From the NCBI RefSeq assembly GCF_030272615.1, contig NC_081412.1, positions 477,685,657 through 477,749,656 of the forward strand: 64,000 bases of DNA. Reading direction: 5' to 3'. The stretch comes from Cryptomeria japonica (lineage: Eukaryota > Streptophyta > Pinopsida > Cupressales > Cupressaceae). Under the pieces are notes generated by a model that worked only from the letters and a program-made list of their open reading frames with translations, was not told where the DNA came from and searched no databases. This document shows, one piece after another, positions 47,353 through 58,903 of this stretch; the first letter of the stretch is position 1, and each line of letters starts with the position of its first letter. Position numbers and translations under genes: made by a program.

Positions 47353-48479
47353 CCTTCAGAGATTACTAGTTTTCAAAAATCTAAAAAAGATTAAAAAAAA
47401 AAATTAAAAACATAAAAAATTACAAAAAAATTAAATATTAAAAAAGTACAAAAAAATCAATTCATCCATCAGTGAAAACCACTCTGTGGTGCTATGGGAA
47501 AGTACCTTGGTGAAAACCTATTTCCAGGTGTCAAGGTAAATAAGTCAACATCCACCATTTGTTTGGATGCTCTTCATTACCACCTGACTTGCTTCGCGCT
47601 ACATCCACATCCATATCCCTTTCCTATTTTGTGAAAGCACTCTTCACCCAGGTTGTTCACCCATATTTATGCATTTGATCATCCACCCTCCCCCTAAGAT
47701 GATGAGTTGCAATCCAAACCTTGAATAAGAATCGTCCCAGTACACTGAGCTTTTATCCTAGTACATTGAGCTTCACCTGTATTTTAAGCTTGTCCCATCT
47801 AACTGAGCTTCTTATTGACTTGTGCATCACCAAAGAACTCATCCACATTGCGCTACACAAATCTCAGTGATCATATCCCATATCGGCATCCACTTGCACC
47901 TCCATTTTCTCTATTTCCTAACACAGTCCTATCAATTACCCTTGCCCATTGGAATGCATCCTTTCCATATCTAGCATGTTATCACAATCCTATTCCTACT
48001 CTTGGAAAGAGATGTTAGTTGAACATGTGTATGTCATTTTCATGATTGTTCTTTTCATTCCAATTTTCATTTTTGTGTCCTATGACTACTCCTATCTAGG
48101 GCTACCAAGATCATCCTATATATTGGTATATCTTGGGTTGGTGTATTTTGGGGCATCTTTTGTGGTATAGCGTGTTTGATGGTTCTCTTGTATGATCTTG
48201 CTGTCTTGTATTTACATCATCATAGTGTTTGTGAGCCTATATGCACTGAGATACCTATTGTTTGATAGTCTAGTCTACACCTTCAATATTCATAACATCT
48301 TGCTTCCTATAATCAGTGGTGTAAAAAATCCCTAGCAATATCAAACTAGGTTTGCTCTCCAAATCTACACAACAAGAACATCATATCCCTTCACTTATCT
48401 CATTCAATCCACTTTCCCTTGGAGACCCAATTTATTCACTTCCCCCTCTCCCTCCACATTACATTCAACCCCATTCATT
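47353..48479 (+). other. 3' internal region of Y: A-rich tract and non-coding sequence
   Basis: Just after integrase comes an A-rich tract (47380-47458), then GGTGAAAACC repeated near 47476 and 47509, and pyrimidine-rich sequence. No gene supported. A-rich sequence downstream of integrase is common in Tat-type elements. Confidence 0.6.
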
Positions 48480-49117
48480 CTATTATGGTTGACATGTTAC
48501 AAAAAGAAAAATCCATTACATTTCATTGCATTTACATTTCATGATATTACATGTTATAGCTTCATTTTAGCTCTTCATTATTAATTGCATAAATATTTTG
48601 CATGATTACATTGCATAGTAGGGTGCACTACACCTATTATTATTGCATGCAATTAGGACATATCATTTCATGTGCATATTGTTTAGAATCATTCATTTAC
48701 ATATCATGGAACTATTTAGGTTCATTTGCATCCATTCACATATCATTTTAACATCATTGTCATTCATTTACATATCGATTTCATTCACTTGCATATTCAT
48801 CCATGTTATATAGATTTGTTTATCCATTAAGTTTTAATTAGTTCATTTCATTTATAAGCATTATCATAATCCACGTCATTTTCATTTTAATATTCAACAT
48901 TTTTTGTCATTACATCATAACATGATATTCATGGCACCATATACATAGCACCATACTCATCATACATTATTTCATACATTAATCCATAATATATCACCCA
49001 TATCATATAGAATACATCCTACACACATAGACACATTAGACATCTCATTACACAAACACATCACATCATGGTAAATATGTCATAAACATTCATCCTACAT
49101 CCAAAGCACGTCAGAAC
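48480..49117 (+). repeat. CAT-rich low-complexity tract (left of A)
   Basis: Dense CATT, CATCAT and ACATATCATT words with no fixed period. The tract continues at 60150-60420 on the other side of element A, so A split it. The last five bases (49113-49117, AGAAC) are the left target-site duplication of A. Confidence 0.75.
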
Positions 49118-50363
49118 TGATAAGTCGATGTATTGACATGTTTTTTATCAGGACTCTTAGGTTTTTGGTATCTTTTGGGTTGCATTGTGATAGTAAAATA
49201 TTGTGAATTGACTATATGTAATCCATGTTTTAAAACTGAACTTAAGAAACCATGTTTGAACCTTGTTTGTTTATTCCTGCAGCTATGCCAGTTTATTCCT
49301 GTAGCCAAATGGTTTGTCCCTGTGATATGTGGATTATTTAGGATGATTTCATATTTGAGTGAATGAATGTATTAGTTAAGTAAGATACATATGCATGTCC
49401 TTGTATATTGTTTCTATTTTAGTGCAAATAATAATTGATGTTGCGGTGGAGAATTCTCTTTCGGGCCTAAGGACTAGAGAATCACGCTCAGATAGTTGGA
49501 GGTCAAATTGAAGGAGATTCAAGCGAGCACAATCTATAACATAATCAGAGCAGTTGTACTTCACCACGGGAGTTTAACTCTGGTGCATGTTTAATTTGCA
49601 AAATATCTCTTTGGTGTGCAAAGACTGTGGTTCGGTTTCAAATCCACAGTTCCTGCAGCCAAGCTCTCTGTTATCCCCTTCATCTGACAGCTATCCACCT
49701 CTTCTTCTGGGCATAACTAGAGTTGTCCATTGTAGTCTGTCTTTTCTTTATAATAAGCTCTTCCTTCTTTTCTGAGAGTTAGATAGAATGGAAAGGGATT
49801 GAGTAGAGTTTTTGTCAAGTATTCTGAATTTTTCTCTCTTTGAAAATGTAATCATCTTTCAGGAAGAAATGAATAAAAATATGTTATTCTGATCTATTAA
49901 TAGTTCTTTGCTGAGAGTTTGATATCACTCATCCAAGGGGCCCCACTTGGTGAGTAATCCCATGTTTATGATTATTGAAGTTAGTTTTTACTTAGTTGCA
50001 GTAGAAGTTCATGACTGGGTTGTTCCTGCAGCCACTGGAAATAGATCCTTTGACTGTTCCTGCAGCCAAGGCAGAACAGTGTGATTCCTGTTATTTCCAT
50101 TAGATCATTTCAGCAAAGTTTTGTAAAGCTTTCATTTAGTCTTTATGAGTTCCATTCCTACCTTTCTTACAGTAATTAAGAATAATCATTTAAGAAGCTT
50201 AGTGCATATATATTACAGACCCATTTCAAGTTTTACGTTCCTGGATTGACAACTAAATGAACACCAGCCATGAGAATAGTAAACTCTACCATATGAATGT
50301 CCAAACTTCGGATTGAGATTTCAATTAAAGGTATTATTATTGTCATTATAGTTGGGGTAGACA
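49118..50363 (+). repeat. A 5' LTR
   Basis: TGATAAGTCGATGT to GGGGTAGACA, 1246 bp. TATA-like TATAATAA at 49749. Contains five copies of the word TTCCTGCAGCC or near variants (49274, 49295, 49649, 50022, 50056), two of them in a 21-bp tandem. Confidence 0.95.
49749..49756 (+). promoter_or_regulatory. Putative TATA box of the A LTR
   Basis: TATAATAA, conserved at 59535-59542 in the 3' LTR. Placed mid-LTR as expected for the U3/R border. Confidence 0.4.
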
Positions 50364-50367
50364 TTTT

Positions 50368-50385
50368 TGGTGTCGTTGCCGGGGA
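50368..50385 (+). other. Primer-binding site of A (tRNA-Asp)
   Basis: TGGTGTCGTTGCCGGGGA, four bases after the LTR, matches the tRNA-Asp complement TGGCGCCGTTGCCGGGGA except for two C-to-T changes. This is the usual Athila primer. Confidence 0.9.
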
Positions 50386-50455
50386 TGGTGTCAAGCTAAG
50401 AGCCTTTTATGATTATTTTAGTTTCGAGCTAATTGTTTGAATTTCATGAATCTGC

Positions 50456-51915
50456 ATGCATAAAAGAAGAAGAGATGCCAGAGGTAGATTTTTACCCACT
50501 CATACTACTCCTACAAAAGATAGTTTTCCAGATATAAACCCTTTTTCTGAGTTGTATCAAGTCCCACAAAATTTGAATCACCCTGAGTTTGAATTTCCAG
50601 AAGGTAGTCTTCAGCTTATTTTTGGTCCACAAGAAGAAGAGTTGTCTATTGTAATAACCCCCGTAAGTCCAATGCAAGGGAACCCACCTCCTGGTGGAAA
50701 TAATCCACCACCACCACCTGGTCCAACATTTGAGTTTCCCATCTCTGACCAACATGATAATGCTAACCTCAAGAACATTCCAGCATCTTCACTTCCTAAG
50801 TTCTATGGGTTGGTCACAGAGGATCCGAATACATTTCTATTTGAGTTTGATGTTCTCTGAGGAGTTTTGACTATAGTACAGATGCCCATAGACTCAAAAT
50901 TTTTCCAGCCACTTTGAAGGAGTCATCCTTGAGATGGTTCATGAGCTTGGGTAGTAGCATAATCAATACATGGGATGAGATGAAACGGTTGTTTCTTGCA
51001 AAATTTAAAGATTATTGTAGAGGCACTGATCAACATGGGGATGATATCTTTAGAATGACACAAATTGAAGATGAGAGCCTTGAGGATTATCTGGAAAGGT
51101 TTTTGTTTAGTGTCAAGAAGTCCAAGCATAGTACTCTGAATGAAGATTCCCTCAAATTGATACTTTTGAGGGGTATCAGTGATGAATGCACCGATTCCTT
51201 AGATCTAATGGGGGAGGTGAAATTACACAATCTACTTGGGCTGAAATAGAACAAATTTGCAAGAAGTATTCCAGATCTACTTCTAAAAAGAATAGGAGCA
51301 CCATCATCATCATCTGGAGCTGGAGTTTCTAGGTTGGAACTTAGTCATTTTTTAAAAGATTTCAAGGAGGACATTATAAACAATATGGCTACTCAGTTGG
51401 ATACATTGGTAGCTAAGAAGAAGCATGAGGAAGCTAATGCATTTCTTGCAGAATTATGTCCTCATTGTAAGCAGCGGAAGAAAGATTGTAGATGTAAGAT
51501 GGTTGCAAATGTTGAAGTACCTAATTTCAAACCAATTCAAGGGGAGGATGAACAAGTCTTCTATGTTGCTCAGAGAAGACCAAATTTTCAGAGACAAGGT
51601 ATGCCACCTGATCCACTTTCCTTTTCTGGTTATAGTGGTAATTCTTATGCACCAAATAACCAATGGCAACCATAGTATTCTCAAAATTTTGGTAATTATC
51701 CACATTGGTATGGATCACAAGGTCAAGGACAGCAATTTGCTAATCAAATACCCCAGTGGCAGTAGCCACAGGGAAACTGGTATCCACCTCAGGGTGCAGG
51801 GAACTAGTTTCAAGGGAATTGGCAACCTACCTCTCAATGGAGGGGAAACCCATCATGGTCATCCCAATCTTCTGGATATTAGCCTCCTGCTCAGCAGCCA
51901 CAACCTCCTACTTTA
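50456..51915 (+). pseudogene. Gag of element A
   Basis: ATG 50456 opens MHKRRRDARGRFLPTHTTP and a Pro-rich linker, up to FLFEFDVL. A single missing base near 50857 shifts the frame. The rest, in the pol frame, has the gypsy capsid core TLKESSLRWFMSLGSSI, TWDEMKRLFLAKFKDYCRG and ESLEDYLERFLFSVKK. A Cys-rich knuckle-like CPHCKQRKKDCRC (51460-51498) and a Gln/Asn/Pro-rich tail follow. Stops TAG at 51247, 51673, 51763, 51805 and 51880 all fit CAG codons. Gag and pol seem to be one continuous frame. Confidence 0.88.
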
Positions 51916-53394
51916 ATGCCACCTCCTGTAGCCACAGCACCACCTCCCAAGCCAACACAGCTGCCTACTCAACCATTGCCTAATCCAAATATCAAATCTC
52001 AGCAACAACAACAAGCTTATTCAGTTGATGCTAATCAATACCCAGCCTATTCTTTATCACTCGATGATATTCACCTTCGATCTAGAACAACACTACCTAA
52101 TCCCTCTCAGCCAGTTATTACTGAGGTACAAGAAGAGCAGCCAATCTCTGATCCTAATGATGTAATACTTCAAAATCAAATATTACCACCATTTCCCCAA
52201 AGATTGAAAGACAAAGAAGTTTCAACTGATCAACAACAAAGCTTTGATATTCTTGATCAACTGAAGCACATTTGTGTTAAAATTCCATTGCTGCAAGCAA
52301 TAAAGGATGTTCCAATATATGGTAAGGCATTGAGAGAGGCATGCCTAAAGAAACCTGGCAGAAAGAAAAAGGATCCACAAACAGTTCATGTTATGGGTCA
52401 ATTGGCTGATATTATGTTAGGAAAAATTGCTATTCCAAAGTATTCTGATCCAGGCAGTCCTGTTGTGAGTATAGTCATTAATGGCAGTCAAATAAAGAAT
52501 GTTTTAGTTGATCTAGGGGCAGTCATTAATGTAATGACAAGGGAAGTAATGAAACATATAGAGATAGATAGTTTAAGGGCCACACCCACAGTTCTTCAAC
52601 TTGTTGATGGCTCTATAGTAAGACCCGATGGTATGATAGAAGATATAGTGGTCATTCTAGATTCCTGGGAATACCATGTAGACTTTATGATTTTATCCCC
52701 AAAAGCAACATTGGGGGGATATCCAGTCATTTTGGGAAGACCGTGGCTTGCCATAGTTGATGCATATATTGGGTGTAGATCAGGAGACATGACTATTTCA
52801 GATGGTGGTTCCACAAAAATATTGGCCTTGTATTCCCCTGCACAACCTCAGCTTGAGCAGCAGCAGGCTGTTTGGCCTATTTTGGGAGAGGAATCTGAAG
52901 AAATTGACTCTATTAATCACCTTATGATAATTAATCAAGTGCCACTCATGCATTTATGTGATGAAGAATCAATCCTTTATAAGTTTATGACAAATGAATT
53001 AATAGAAGACCAAGAATTGCAGGAATTTGTTCCGAATATTGCAGGATTGGATTTTCCTACAGCCACTGATATCTTACATACCTTGTTGCTGCAGGAATTG
53101 TCATATTCTCATGTTTCTGATATAAATCAGATTGATCTTACTATCAAGATAGAGGTTGAATTGAATAAATATTTGAACATCAACAAGAATATAGAAAATA
53201 CTCAGAAGGATACCCTAGTGGACTTGCTAAAACTCCATAGAAATGCCTTTGCATGGGATTACAAGGATATGAATGGAATTGATCCAGCAGTTTGTACTCA
53301 TCGCATTTACATAAAGGATGAGTGTTGTCCCCTTAGAAAACCTCAAAGAATAGTCAATCCTGCCCTGAAGGAGATAGTTAAAGACGAATTGTAG
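51916..53394 (+). pseudogene. Aspartic protease and RT linker of element A
   Basis: 492 codons without a stop. Gln/Pro-rich start, DQLKHICVKIPLLQAIKDV and KALREACLKK precede the protease at about 52440-52800: SPVVSIVINGSQIKNVLVDL-GAVINVM with the Asp-Leu-Gly form common in Athila, then YHVDFMILSPKATLGGYPVI and LGRPWLAIVDAYIGC. The linker to RT includes LLKLHRNAFAWDYKDMNGID and CTHRIYIKDECCPLRKPQR. TAG 53392 fits a former Gln codon. Confidence 0.9.
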
Positions 53395-54600
53395 AAATTG
53401 TTGAAAGCTGGATTTATCTATCCTATTTCTGACAGTCAATGGCTATCACCCTTGGTGATAGTTCCTAAATAGGGAGGCAAATGGAGAGTATGTGTTGATT
53501 ATAGAGCCTTGAACTTAGCCACAAGGAAGGATCATTTTCCACTACCATTTGTAGATTAGGTATTGGATTCTCTTGCTAGTAAGAGATATTTTTCATTTTT
53601 GGATGGATTCAGTGGCTATAATCAGATACAAATAGCTCCTGAGGATTAGGAGAAAACAACATTTACTTGTCAATGGGGCACTTATGCATATTTTGTTCTT
53701 CCTTTTGGGTTGTGTAATGCTCCAACCACTTTTCAAAGGGCAGTCATCAGTATTTTTTCTGATATTTCTCAAGACATAATGGAAATTTACATGGATGACT
53801 TTACAACCTATGGTTCTGAATTTGATCAAGCATTAGATAATTTGAAGAAAGTTTTGCAGTGGTGTGAAGACTACAACTTGTCTCTAAACAGTGAAAAGTG
53901 TTTCATTATGATGGAAGAAGGAGTAGTCTTTGGTCATCATATATATGTACAAGGCATACAAGTGGATCCAGCAAAGATTGAGGTTATTCAGCAAATTAAT
54001 GACCCTATGAAGCAGAAAGATGTGAGAAGTTTTCTTGGCCATGTTGGATACTATAGAAGGTTCATTAAAGATTTCAGCAAAATTGCAAGTCCCTTATATA
54101 CACTGCTTACTAAAAATGCAGAATTTAAATGGACCTCGGCATGCAATGAAGCTTTTTTAAAGCTTAAGCATGCTTTGACTCAGGCACCAGTTCTTAAAGG
54201 ACCTAATTGGTCTCTACCATTCCAAATCCATACTGATGCATCTGATTATGCTATAGGAGCAGTGTTAGGACAAAAAGTTGACAAGTTGGAAAATGCAATA
54301 TATTATATCAGCAAGAATTTACAAGGACCTGAATTGAATTATACAGTTACTGAAAAAGAAATGCTAGTTGTCATATATGCCCTTAACAATTTTAGACACT
54401 ATAGTATAGGGTATCCAATATTTGTGCATACAAATCATACTGCAATTAGATATCTTATGAATAAGACATCCATCACCGATAGACTTGCTCGCTGGTTATT
54501 GTTGATGTAGGAATTTGATATCACAGTTGTTGATAAGCCAAGGAAGTCTAATGTTGTTGCAGATTATCTTTCACGTCTTCAATTGTAGAAAGACTCTACA
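53395..54600 (+). pseudogene. Reverse transcriptase and RNase H of element A
   Basis: AGFIYPISDSQWLSPLVIVP and GGKWRVCVDYRALNLATRKD lead to DGFSGYNQIQIAPED, WGTYAYFVLPFGLCNAPTTF and the catalytic IMEIYMDDFTTYGS. GHVGYYRRFIKDFSKIASPL ends RT. RNase H has LPFQIHTDASDYAIGAVLGQ (first Asp intact), LNYTVTEKEMLVVIYALNNF (Glu), HTNHTAIRYLMNK and SNVVADYLSRLQ. TAG stops at 53470, 53557, 53647, 54508 and 54586 interrupt an otherwise single frame; most stand at expected Gln positions. Confidence 0.93.
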
Positions 54601-56073
54601 ATGATAGATGACACTTTTCCAGATGAGCATTTGTTTCTCATACAGGCTCATACTCCTTGGTATGCTGATATTGCCAACTATTTAGTTGCAGCTAAGATGC
54701 CAATTTCTTTTTCTCCTAAAGAAAGAAGGTTTCTAGTTGAAAAAAGTTTTAACTTTTCATGGATTGTTGATTGTCTATTTTATACTGGACCTGATCAAGT
54801 TATGTGAAGATGTGTCAGAGAAGATGAAATATATGACATCTTGCATGCATGTCATGATGAACCATGTGGAGGTCATTTTGTTGTCAAAAGGACAGCACTG
54901 AAAATACTCAATATTGGTTATTATTGGCCTACACTACACAAGGATGCAGCTCAGTACGCAAGGAAGTGTGATAGGTGTCAGCGAATGGGTAGACCTACAA
55001 AATCTGATGAGATGCCACTATATCCTCAAATATCTGTTACACCATTTGACAAATGGGAATTAGATTTTGTTGGCCCCATTGATCCACCTTCTAATGGCAA
55101 ATCTTATATCTCGATATGTACAGACTATGTGACAAAATGGGTAGAAGTTAGAGCTATGCAACATGCAAGAGATAATAAGGTAGCTGAGTTTCTCTATGAA
55201 GAAATATTTACAAGGTATGGAGTACCCAAGGAAATCATCTCAGATCAAGGACCTCAATTTACATCAACATTGATAAAAGCTTTGGTCAATGAATATAATA
55301 TAAGACACAGGAAATCTACTCCATACCATCCACAGTCTAATGGCCAAGTAGAAGTTAACAACAGAGAGCTTGAGGCTATTCTTACAAAAACAGTGTCTAT
55401 CCACAAGAAAGATTGGTCCAATCGACTTTCAGAGGCAATTTGGGCATATAGAACAACATGGAAAACACCAATTGGATTCACACCTTTTGAGATGGTTTAT
55501 GGTAAAACAGCAATGATGCCTATTGAATTTGAGCATAAAACCTTAAGAACAGCTCTACAACTAAATATGACATTGTCTGAAGCACAGAAGGAATGCATTC
55601 AGCAGTTAAATGCTCTTGATGAATGGAGAAAGATAGTTGTTCAACAGACAGAGTTGATTCAAAACCAAAGAGCCAGATGGCATGATAAATATATCAGAGA
55701 AAAGAAATTCAAAGTTGGTGACTGGGCACTCTTGTATGATTCCAGATATAAGGATGCTATGGGCAAACTCCAAACAAGGTGGTTGGGTCCTTATGAGGTA
55801 GAAGAATTTTTTCACAATGGAGCAATTCAGTTGTCCACAATAGATCCTGTTCGATTTAAACTCTTAGTGAATGGACACCGACTACGACTTTATCACAAGC
55901 CAGCTACTAGAGAAGAGTTTCTACAACATTTTGCTCCTCAAAATGAAATACAAGTTCCTGCAGCAACTACCAATGATTCGGTAACAATTCATGAGCTTCC
56001 TATTGCACTTGAGCATGTTGATAAAGGTGATGTTCCTGCAGCCTCTGCAGTGAACTTATTTACCATATCATAA
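54601..56073 (+). pseudogene. Integrase of element A
   Basis: After TGA 54805 (former Arg CGA) an open frame of 410 codons runs from 54841. The zinc-binding HACHDEPCGGHF...CDRCQRM is intact. The catalytic core has FDKWELDFVGPIDPPSNGKS (Asp), ISDQGPQFTSTL (Asp) and QVEVNNRELEAILTK (Glu), so the DDE triad is preserved. The C-terminal KKFKVGDWALLYDSRYKD, LQTRWLGPYEVEEF and VNGHRLRLYHKPATREEF follow. It ends at TAA 56071. No chromodomain is evident. This is the best-preserved coding segment of the window. Confidence 0.94.
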
Positions 56074-56518
56074 TCAAATATTTCCATGAGAAATATTGTT
56101 CTCCATACATAAAATTTCATCCACTACATTTCATCCCACTTTCTTACCTATCACTTCATTTCATTTTGCCATCATTTTCGCCCAATTGCAGGTACATGTA
56201 TATTGTACTTTATTTTAATTTTGCATTTATTAGTTCATTATGATTTTAATCCTATTTTAGTCCGCTTCAAACCCGAAATCTCTACAGCCTGTGTGGACAC
56301 GTGCTAGGTTAAGTTGGGGGGGGGGGGGTACTTTATGGTCCTTTTTCCCAGTAAAATTTATTATCCCAAACTGATCTCCTAACTAACATTACTTATGATG
56401 ATTATTATTTCACGCAAGTGACTAATAAGTTTTGCCACCAAATTTAAGATATGTAGATTTTAGCCTTTGTGAATCTGTCAAACATTTTGGTGAAGCTGCG
56501 GAAGTATCAGAGTAAAAG
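56074..56518 (+). other. Spacer between pol and the env-position ORF of A
   Basis: Non-coding. Contains TTAAGTTGGGGGGGGGGGGT near 56312-56331, a G-run that resembles the polypurine tract next to the 3' LTR (AAAGTTGGGGGGCA) and may be an internal second primer. Confidence 0.7.
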
Positions 56519-58891
56519 ATGGGTGGTGATCTAATTCGCCATGAACCAACTGTCCATGAAGGGTTGCTGTAGGATGTTGTCTGTGTGCATTATTTTCAAA
56601 ACCATGGCTGGCTGGATTATTTCTTGAAGATTAGGGATTTCAATGACGAAATAGTTGTGGAATTTATGCATTCTTTTGATGAAGGAGAAGCTACAGTTAA
56701 GGGGTTGAGGGTAATTGCTATAGAGCAGCGAATTGCAAAGGCCACAGGGTTGCTGCAGGAAGGAGAACTCTTTCCAGAATCGAAGGATGCAAGGAGTGCC
56801 AGGGCAGATTTCACAATTTCTACTGACAAACCCTTAATGGTGGATAGGCAAGGGACTAGAAGGATTTCTTTGCCAGCACATTGGCCTCAGGTAGCTCTAT
56901 ATATTATGAAATATATTACCTATGAAGGACGGTATTCAAATCTCCATTCATCTCACTTCAAGTTACTTAGTCATCTACGTCATGACTGGCGAGTTAATGT
57001 CCCAAATTTCTTGTATCATCTCATTTCTATAAGTGCTAAGGAGACTAAAATATATGGAAATCGCTTTGTTAGCCATCATGGACTGGTGAAGTTGCTGGTA
57101 CAGCGATCCCTGAGAGATGTTTCACAGATGGAATGGGGCATGTTTGAAGATATTCTACAATTTAGGGTAGATGAAGCCCCTATTGAAAATAATCCGCCGG
57201 TTCAAGAAGAGATAGTTGCAGAAGGTCTTTCTTATGAAGATGAGGGTTTGCTGGTTGTTGAAGGAGCTGCAATTATTTTAGAAGAAAATATTGAAGCAGA
57301 GTCAAATGAAGGACAACCCTCTACCTCTCTTCAAGGAGGTTCACCTGTTTTGCAGAGGAAAGGAAAAGAATTGGAAAAAGAGGAGCCAGATGAAAAATTT
57401 GTTATCTAGCCGCAGGAAGTGCATATCCCTCCTGCAACCAAGAGGCGTCAAGAAAAAACAAAAACTCCTAATTTTGTTTCAAAAGTGTATGTGAGGAGAA
57501 CAAGAAGGAGGACACAGAAGACTCAACCAGTGAGTAATCCAACATAGGTGATTGCAGTAGAAACTTCAAAAGAAGAAAACCCTACAGAGAAGGAAATTCA
57601 AGAAAACCTTGCAGAGAAGGAAATTCAAGAAAACCCTACAGAAGAGGAAATTCAAGAAAATCCTGTAGGAGAAGAAATCCAAGAAGAAATTGTAATGGAT
57701 AAGCTTGCAAATCTGGCTTCAGTGGCATTGCAATGTGAGGATATTATTGATGATGTTCCACAAAAACCTGAAGAAAATGTGGGAAATATGCCAATCCAGA
57801 ATGAGGAAGTTATTGAATAAATCCTACAGTCTAAGGTAAGACCCATAAGAACTTCATCCCTAACTAGCTTATCAATTGCTTTAACATTCTTTAGGCAATG
57901 GGAAATAAAGAAGGATAGGTTGCAAGGGATAATTAATAAGTAGCAAAAAGAGACTGAGAAGAAAGATAATAGAATTAAAGAATTGGAGACTAAGATAGAA
58001 GAGATTTATGGTATGGTTCTAGAGATAATGCAGTGTAGGGCTTCCCCAAGAATTTATGCAGTGCACTTGAAAGAACGATATCTAAATTTTAGATTAAACT
58101 GCATAGTAAGGGACCTTAATCCATCCTTGGAAACACCTAAGGAATTCTATCATGCTTATCAAACCTCCCCACATTCTGTAAGGAACTTGTTATGTGAATT
58201 ATATTTACATAATTATGTTGTACCCCAGGATAGAGAATGGAATCCTTTGTTGTACATTGGGGATATCCATCTCAGAGCTCTAATGTCTTGGATACAAAAT
58301 GAAATGATTATAGGACCACAAGCTAGGGAGTTTGAAAAATTGGAACTTGACTGTCCATTGCCATTGAGGAGGGAATCAGAAGCACCCAGGGTTATGTATT
58401 ATGATTGGCAAAAGTTGCTAATAAGAGATGATGTTAGTAAGATAGTACTTCCAATGAAAGAGGAAGTCTATCAAGCGTATGAGCAATTAGTTCAGACCCA
58501 CAGGACAACAGCACTAGAGGGATTAACTCAACGCTAGAATCATCTACTAGATCATTTAAAACTGGGAGAACCCTACTCATTACAGAATTTTCATGCAGCT
58601 ATACAAAGAGCCTCCAAGTACATACAGCTAGGAAGGGAGAAATCCAATAATTGGTTACCATTAATCGTTTAGCCTCCTATCCTAATGTGGCAACTTTTGG
58701 CATGCCAACCAATAGAACAGAATTATGATGTAGATGTTGAAGAAACAGCTAGATGGTCCAGGTTGGAGAAAATGAAGGGATTTTATTGGAATTTGCTTTC
58801 CAAGGGAACCGGATAGGACACTGTTGGTGATTTCAGAGTTTCAGCAAAAATCAAAAATTTTCCTTTTGCTGCAGGAGCAACAAACCCTTAA
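56519..58891 (+). pseudogene. Env-position ORF of element A (Athila-type accessory ORF)
   Basis: One frame of about 790 codons from ATG 56519 (MGGDLIRHEPTVHEGLL) to TAA 58889, ending 12 bp before the 3' LTR. TAG 56570, 57407, 57545 and later stops interrupt it. The N-terminal part has VHYFQNHGWLDYFLKIRDFN, IVVEFMHSFDEGEATVKGLR, AKATGLLQEGELFPESKDAR and FKLLSHLRHDWRVNVPNFLY. The middle is Glu-rich with a repeat of EKEIQENLA/P (57587-57690). The C-terminal part is helical. No signal peptide or clear membrane helix was seen, so a true envelope is doubtful. It recalls the Athila 3' ORF class; function unknown. Confidence 0.8.
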
Positions 58892-58903
58892 AGTTGGGGG
58901 GCA
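58890..58903 (+). other. Polypurine tract of A
   Basis: AAAGTTGGGGGGCA immediately precedes TGATAAGTCGG, the 3' LTR start. It overlaps the stop of the env-position ORF. Confidence 0.85.
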
